The notes beneath the pieces were generated by a model that was not told where the DNA came from, did no database searches, and saw only the letters and a program-made list of their open reading frames with translations. Position numbers and translations under genes: made by a program. Below are positions 43,008 to 46,768 of a stretch of DNA of 46,768 nucleotides, piece after piece. This DNA is from Lachnospiraceae bacterium. Its GTDB lineage: Bacteria; Bacillota; Clostridia; Lachnospirales; Lachnospiraceae. The stretch is from assembly GCA_016283755.1 (NCBI GenBank), contig JAEENO010000037.1, positions 1-46,768 on the forward strand. The letters are read 5' to 3'. How positions within the stretch are numbered: the first letter of the stretch is position 1; every line of letters starts with the position of its first letter.

Positions 43008-44123
43008 ATGAAAAGAAAAATAGCTTATTTATTGATTGCGGTATTGTTGCTTGGTTCTATATCCGTAGCTACAGGCTGCGGAAAGAAAAATGAAAGTACC
43101 GCAGTTATAGAGAATAATAATGAGACAGAGCCACAGGATAATAACGGCACGGAAGATAACAGTGAAGATAATAATGAAACCGATGATAATACCGATGCGG
43201 ATAACGAAGGCAAGACATTTGCGGAAATTCACGGTGAACTTCATGTAGACGGAACCAATCTTGTTGATAAGAACGGTGAAAAAGTGCAGTTATACGGCAT
43301 TTCAACGCATGGCCTTGCGTGGTTCCCACAATATGTAAACTATGACACTTTTGCATACTTTGCCAATGCCTGGGGCGTTAACTGTATGCGTCTTGCCATG
43401 TATACGGAAGAGTACGGCGGATATTGCAGCGGCGGTGATAAAAACGCTTTAAAAAAGCTTATAGAAGACGGTGTTGATGCCGCTACCAAGCTTGGCATAT
43501 ATGTAATAATCGACTGGCATATCTTAAGCGATCAGGATCCATTGAGATATAAAGATGAAGCGAAGAGCTTTTTTAACGAGATGTCAGAGAAGTATAAGGA
43601 TTATGACAATGTAATATATGAAATCTGCAATGAGCCGAACGGCAGCGGTACATGGGACAAGATTACTGCCTATGCGAATGAGATTATTCCTACAATAAGA
43701 GCGAATGATCCTGATGCTTTAGTTCTCGTCGGAACGCCTTGCTGGAGTCAGGAAGTTGATAAACCGTTGGCTTCACCGCTTGGATTTGACAATGTAATGT
43801 ATGTTCTTCATTTTTATGCATCCACACATGGGGCTTGGCTTCGCGACAGAATGCAGCAGTGTATAGACGGCGGACTTCCTATATTTATCAGTGAGTTTGG
43901 ATTGTGCGAGGCATCGGGTAACGGCGCTATTAATAAGCAGGAATCCGATGAATGGAAGAAAATAATCGAAAAGAACAATTTGAGTTTCATATGCTGGAAC
44001 TTATCAAATAAAGATGAGACAAGTTCCCTTATTAAAAGTTCTTGCAGTAAGACTTTTGACTTTACGGATGATGATTTTGGTGAAGAAGGAAAGTATATGA
44101 AAGATTGGTTTACGAGTAAATGA
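43008..44123 (+). CDS. Glycoside hydrolase family 5 lipoprotein, cellulase-like
   Basis: A 371-residue secreted lipoprotein. The signal peptide ends in a lipobox SVATGC with Cys24; an Asn/Asp/Glu-rich spacer (about 30-65) leads to a GH5 domain. Acid/base Glu209 is in EICNEPNG and nucleophile Glu296 in FISEFGL, with HGLAWFP and WNLSNKDE as further family marks. It probably cleaves beta-1,4-glucan at the cell surface (subfamily 2-like). The frame is open from 42978, but the ATG at 43008 begins directly with the signal peptide (MKRKIAYLL); a GGGG lies before it. The stop overlaps the next start by four bases (ATGA). Confidence 0.92.
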   Translation: MKRKIAYLLIAVLLLGSISVATGCGKKNESTAVIENNNETEPQDNNGTEDNSEDNNETDDNTDADNEGKTFAEIHGELHVDGTNLVDKNGEKVQLYGISTHGLAWFPQYVNYDTFAYFANAWGVNCMRLAMYTEEYGGYCSGGDKNALKKLIEDGVDAATKLGIYVIIDWHILSDQDPLRYKDEAKSFFNEMSEKYKDYDNVIYEICNEPNGSGTWDKITAYANEIIPTIRANDPDALVLVGTPCWSQEVDKPLASPLGFDNVMYVLHFYASTHGAWLRDRMQQCIDGGLPIFISEFGLCEASGNGAINKQESDEWKKIIEKNNLSFICWNLSNKDETSSLIKSSCSKTFDFTDDDFGEEGKYMKDWFTSK

Positions 44124-44572
44124 TAAAAGTGTTGTTTGTCTGCCACGGCAATATATGTCGCAGTCCGCTTGCACAAAGCGTATTGCGATATATGGTTGAT
44201 GAGCGTGGCGAGGGAGAAAACTACACAATAGAAAGTGCAGCGACAAGCACTGAAGAAATCGGTAATCCACCGCATAGGGGCACGGTTGATAAGCTTCGCG
44301 AGGCGGGGATTCCGCTTGTGGAGCATTATGCTGTGCAGGTAACAAAGCGTGATTATGATAAGTATGATTTCATAATCGGGATGGATGCGTATAATAAGCA
44401 TAATCTTAAGAGGGTGTTTGATGGTGACCCTGAGAGTAAGGTGTATAATCTTCTTGAGTTTGCAGGTAAAGACCGAGATATTGCAGACCCGTGGTATACA
44501 GGTGATTTTGATGCAACATACGAAGATGTGATAGAAGGTTGCGAGGCATTTCTTGAGTATATAAGTGAATAA
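44120..44572 (+). CDS. Low-molecular-weight protein tyrosine phosphatase
   Basis: A 150-residue cytoplasmic phosphatase with the P-loop VCHGNICRSP at the N-terminus (Cys8 and Arg14, C-x5-R) and the general acid in DIADPWYTG. It could dephosphorylate tyrosine kinases of capsule synthesis or arginine phosphate. The ATG lies inside the stop of the cellulase gene, with no separate RBS, so translation is coupled. Combined expression with a cellulase has no evident reason. Domain is complete. Confidence 0.92.
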   Translation: MIKVLFVCHGNICRSPLAQSVLRYMVDERGEGENYTIESAATSTEEIGNPPHRGTVDKLREAGIPLVEHYAVQVTKRDYDKYDFIIGMDAYNKHNLKRVFDGDPESKVYNLLEFAGKDRDIADPWYTGDFDATYEDVIEGCEAFLEYISE

Positions 44573-44581
44573 TATATCTGC

Positions 44582-44610
44582 TTGACGTATACACGTGACA
44601 CGTGTATATT
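44582..44610 (+). promoter_or_regulatory. Promoter with a 21-bp palindromic operator (DUF1016-higA)
   Basis: TTGACG (44582-44587) and TATATT (44605-44610) are spaced by 17 bases. The spacer is part of a perfect palindrome, TATACACGTG (44588-44597), A, CACGTGTATA (44599-44608), reaching into the -10. This is the layout of an autoregulated toxin-antitoxin promoter. Confidence 0.8.
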
Positions 44611-44639
44611 TATTAGTAATAAAACTAATAGAGCAGGAG

Positions 44640-45320
44640 ATGAATGTTATAGGTACTGGGAATAATATTATAAGAACGGATGAAGCATATAATAATTGGA
44701 TAACTTCGCTTAAGAAAAGATATCGTAATAGCCAGATTAAAGCGGCATCGTCTGTTAATAGAGAGATGTTGATGTTCTATTGGGAGCTGGGCCGCAATTT
44801 GGAAGTTTTAAAAACTAAATATGGTTGGGGAACCGGGTTTTATAAGACTGTCAGTCGCGATATTGAACGAGAATTGTCGGGCGTAAAATCGTTTTCACCG
44901 AGAAATCTACTATATATGCATCAGTTTTATAGGCTTTATACTGTTGAGGGAAATGTACCACAAGTTGGGGAGCAATTAGATAAGATTGAAATTACGCCAC
45001 AGGTTGTGGCGCAATTGGATATCTTTACGGTTCCGTGGGGAATAGAGGTTAAAACAAGGGCATTTGAACCGGGAGATATGGGACAGATAGGCACGTATGT
45101 AGCAGTAGTTGATGATATGCTTCGTAAAAATGGAGATACCCCTACTGTTGGGTTGCTTGTATGCAAGAATAAAAACAATGTACTGGCACAGTATGCGGTG
45201 AACAGTTCCAATGCCCCGGTAGGTATATCGGAGTATGAATTATCGGATCTCATGCCGGAGAATTTTAAGGGAACACTGCCATCTATTGAAGATATAGAGC
45301 GTGAGTTGAAAAGAAATTAG
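44640..45320 (+). CDS. DUF1016 (YhcG-like) protein with probable internal deletion
   Basis: A 226-residue protein. The N-terminal ~110 residues match the DUF1016 N domain (KAASSVNREMLMFYWELGRN, then GWGTGFYKTVSRDIE and FSPRNLLYMHQFY). At residues 140-145 the text passes directly from FTVPWG to IEVKTRAFEPGDMGQIGTYV, which belongs to the end of the C-terminal PD-(D/E)XK-like nuclease domain. In full-length relatives as I recall them, about 100 residues lie between, including the catalytic aspartate. The E-x-K pair remains. A GTG at 44595 is upstream of the predicted transcript, so the ATG at 44640 is preferred although AGGAG is directly adjacent. It is likely an inactive toxin or nuclease. Confidence 0.78.
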   Translation: MNVIGTGNNIIRTDEAYNNWITSLKKRYRNSQIKAASSVNREMLMFYWELGRNLEVLKTKYGWGTGFYKTVSRDIERELSGVKSFSPRNLLYMHQFYRLYTVEGNVPQVGEQLDKIEITPQVVAQLDIFTVPWGIEVKTRAFEPGDMGQIGTYVAVVDDMLRKNGDTPTVGLLVCKNKNNVLAQYAVNSSNAPVGISEYELSDLMPENFKGTLPSIEDIERELKRN

Positions 45321-45344
45321 ATAATGATGAAAGGTGTGATTATC

Positions 45345-45644
45345 ATGGATAAGATTATTTCTACGCCAACTATGGGTGAGATTTTATTTGAAGAGTTTAT
45401 GAAGCCTACCGGGGTATCCGCATATAGATTAGCACAGGATATACATGTCCCGGTGTCAAGAATTCAGGATATATTGCATGACAGGAGAAAAGTTACTGCC
45501 GATACGTCACTTAGATTAGCTAAGTATTTTGGTGTATCTGATAAGTATTTTTTGGATATACAGAATGATATAGAACTTAGAGAACTTAAAGTAGCATTAA
45601 ATGATGAAATAGAATCAATTAATACTTGTGAAAGTGTTGTATAG
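45345..45644 (+). CDS. higA: HigA-family antitoxin
   Basis: A 99-residue helix-turn-helix protein that begins STPTMGEILFEEFMKPTGVS, the typical HigA start, with the DNA-binding part YRLAQDIHVPVSRIQDILHD and the C-terminal YFGVSDKYFLDIQND. HigA proteins neutralise HigB and repress their own operon. Here the upstream gene is not HigB but a DUF1016 protein. Start at 45345 follows AAAGGTG; an earlier ATG (45324) in the frame has no RBS. It probably binds the palindrome at 44588-44608 (inference). Confidence 0.87.
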   Translation: MDKIISTPTMGEILFEEFMKPTGVSAYRLAQDIHVPVSRIQDILHDRRKVTADTSLRLAKYFGVSDKYFLDIQNDIELRELKVALNDEIESINTCESVV

Positions 45645-45653
45645 GAGACGAAT

Positions 45654-46283
45654 ATGAAGATATTACTTACGGCATTTGAGCCGTTTAACGGGCGGGATAT
45701 TAATCCGTCACAGATGATCTTGGAGCGTATAAAAGCGCCTGAGGATATAGACTTAGTAAAGCGTGTATTACCGGTTGAATTCGATGCGACAACGCAAATA
45801 CTGGAAGAACTTGTGGAAAAAGAGCGTCCTGACATAATATTGTCTTTAGGTCAGGCCGGTAATGTTCCCAATATCGCAGTTGAAAGAGTTGCAATAAATA
45901 TGGATAATTGCAGATCTTCGGATGGAATCAAGGAGTTGCCTGATTCTGCCGGGGTTACATACGTGGATCGACCAATTATTAAGGACGGTCCGGATGCTTA
46001 TTTTGCAACATTGCCCGTATGGGATATTGTAAAGGCGGTTAATAAGGAAGATGTGCTTTGCAGAGCATCATATTCTGCGGGAACCTATGTATGCAATCAT
46101 GTAATGTACGTGTGTTGCCATTTGGCAACACAGTATAAGAATATGCGTACGGGATTTGTACATGTTCCGTTTTTGCCTGAGCAGATGCCGAAAGGAATGC
46201 CGGGATTTTGCATGGAGTTTTCAGATATGCTTAAAGGCGTACAGATTATAATAGATTATCTTGCGGGTGAAAAAAATGATTAA
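45654..46283 (+). CDS. pcp: Pyroglutamyl-peptidase I
   Basis: A 209-residue cysteine peptidase that removes N-terminal pyroglutamate. It starts KILLTAFEPFNGRDINPSQM (family signature), contains LSLGQAGN and the glutamate in VERVAINMD, the catalytic cysteine in SAGTYVCNHVMY, and the histidine in GFVHVPFLPEQ. RBS GGAGA precedes. It begins nine bases after higA and overlaps the next gene by eight bases. Confidence 0.96.
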   Translation: MKILLTAFEPFNGRDINPSQMILERIKAPEDIDLVKRVLPVEFDATTQILEELVEKERPDIILSLGQAGNVPNIAVERVAINMDNCRSSDGIKELPDSAGVTYVDRPIIKDGPDAYFATLPVWDIVKAVNKEDVLCRASYSAGTYVCNHVMYVCCHLATQYKNMRTGFVHVPFLPEQMPKGMPGFCMEFSDMLKGVQIIIDYLAGEKND

Positions 46284-46587
46284 TACATTGGAAGCAATAA
46301 TGATATTCTGTTGGGGCTTATCCTGGCCGGTATCTATTCATAAGTCATACGTATCAAGAACAGCAAAAGGTAAAAGCCTGGTATATGAGATATTTACATG
46401 GGTAGGATATATATGCGGAATTGTCAGAAAAGCTATTATAGTATCGTCGGGAGTTCCGCAGGATTGGATTTTCTACTTGGGATTCGTATTCTACTTTATT
46501 AATATAACCGCAGTGACGATTGATATGGCATTATGGATACGAAACCATAGATTGGATATGCAAAAAGCGCAAACGGAAAATTTTTAA
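46276..46587 (+). CDS. Small membrane protein with PQ-loop-like motif
   Basis: A 103-residue protein with three membrane segments. IMIFCWGLSWPVSIHKSYVS and KSLVYEIFTWVGYICG resemble one PQ-loop/SWEET half-transporter repeat, in which the proline and the following residues sit in a kink; the canonical Gln is replaced by the SWPVS context. Similar proteins are often unannotated in Lachnospiraceae. The start lies in the end of pcp (8-base overlap), so the genes are coupled. Substrate is unknown. The PQ-loop reading is tentative. Confidence 0.65.
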   Translation: MINTLEAIMIFCWGLSWPVSIHKSYVSRTAKGKSLVYEIFTWVGYICGIVRKAIIVSSGVPQDWIFYLGFVFYFINITAVTIDMALWIRNHRLDMQKAQTENF

Positions 46588-46606
46588 AAAATAATAAAAA
46601 AAGTGC

Positions 46607-46635
46607 TTGACTTGTTGCTCATCGCGTGATAGTAT
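46607..46635 (+). promoter_or_regulatory. Probable rRNA operon promoter
   Basis: TTGACT (46607-46612) and TAGTAT (46630-46635) have a 17-base spacer, preceded by an A-rich upstream stretch (UP-like) at 46580-46600. An inverted repeat, GCTCATCGCG (46617-46626) against CGCGGTGAGC, covers the -10 region with one G-T pair. Confidence 0.7.
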
Positions 46636-46768
46636 ATAGAAGTTGTCGCGGTGAGCGACATTTAATTAGATCTTTGATAACTGAACAATGAAATAACCTT
46701 GAAAATTCTAAGAGATTTCACGAGTAGAAACTCGTGTGCGAAAAGAAATTCAAACAGTAATCCAAAAG
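46636..46768 (+). other. rRNA operon leader, 16S gene expected beyond the window
   Basis: The leader contains GATCTTTGATAACTGAACAATG (46670-46690, typical of Firmicute rRNA leaders and spacers). It also has a small hairpin, CACGAGT (46719-46725) with ACTCGTG (46730-46736). No ORF occupies the region and the window ends before any recognisable 16S start. An rRNA operon is inferred. Confidence 0.65.

Noticed and set aside
43025-43356. Opposite-strand frames inside the cellulase spacer
   Set aside because: They are shadows of the Asn/Asp/Glu-rich spacer, giving leucine- and serine-rich sequences without start signals.
44595-44639. GTG start extending the DUF1016 protein by 15 residues
   Set aside because: It lies inside the promoter palindrome, upstream of the expected transcription start.
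1-46768. tRNA genes, transposases, integrases or phage genes
   Set aside because: None was recognised on reading both strands; the rRNA-like leader at the right end is the only RNA-gene signal besides the element at 32561-32710.

Overview
The window looks like chromosomal DNA of a Gram-positive, low-GC anaerobe of the Clostridia, most likely family Lachnospiraceae (Butyrivibrio/Roseburia/Eubacterium-like). This is inferred from protein style: single-chain glycyl-tRNA synthetase, ClpC, an oligoendopeptidase F, a TusA/DUF3343/YedE cluster, separate ftcD and fchA, several strong GGAGG ribosome-binding sites, and a Firmicute-type rRNA leader at the right end. Genes are dense and mostly on the + strand, with short - strand islands closed by shared hairpin terminators. 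I saw no CRISPR array, tRNA, transposase or phage genes.

Layout. 1-5021: VanZ-like protein, a membrane hybrid histidine kinase with a C-terminal Hpt domain, an HD-GYP/receiver protein and a NUDIX hydrolase. 5022-6929: a short - strand ORF and glyQS. 6996-8759 (-): Na/Pi cotransporter with a PhoU-like tail. 8940-10770: transaldolase/FSA-like aldolase and an ornithine-cyclodeaminase-like (ArgZ/TIGR00300) protein. 10836-13558: membrane-bound XRE regulator (-), a repeat-rich regulatory gap and a MATE exporter. 13696-15589: ECF-type sigma factor and its overlapping membrane partner. 15686-18594: a sulfur/selenium module, with a class V cysteine-desulfurase-like enzyme (-) divergent from YedE, TusA and DUF3343. 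18693-22736: PflX-like radical SAM protein, HTH-TPR regulator, SprA-like zinc-protease candidate and an RsmF-like rRNA methyltransferase. 22834-28454: heterodimeric ABC exporter and PepF. 28631-32487: serC-serA and ftcD-fchA (serine and one-carbon metabolism). 32561-32710: a compact, strongly self-complementary element. 32723-35323 (-): a calcium-binding EF-hand-like protein and pyrB-pyrI. 35499-41620: small membrane ORF, cohesin-like membrane protein, clpC, a small acidic protein, radA and a small membrane protein. 41726-46587: accessory-looking stretch with a DUF4143 ATPase, a GH5 lipoprotein cellulase, a low-molecular-weight phosphatase, a DUF1016/HigA toxin-antitoxin-like pair, pyroglutamyl peptidase and a PQ-loop-like protein. 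46607-46768: promoter and leader of what is probably an rRNA operon whose 16S gene lies beyond the window.

How the genes work together. The clearest units are: the phosphorelay plus c-di-GMP-type output (598-4456); the YedE-TusA-DUF3343 operon with its divergent desulfurase; the sigma/anti-sigma-like pair; the two ABC half-transporters, whose active-site changes are complementary; pyrB-pyrI behind a consensus promoter with a 21-bp palindrome; and the DUF1016-higA pair behind a promoter filled by a 21-bp palindrome, in which the DUF1016 protein appears to have lost its central nuclease segment. The most unusual non-coding item is the element at 32561-32710. All calls come from reading the sequence and recalled family knowledge; no database search was run.
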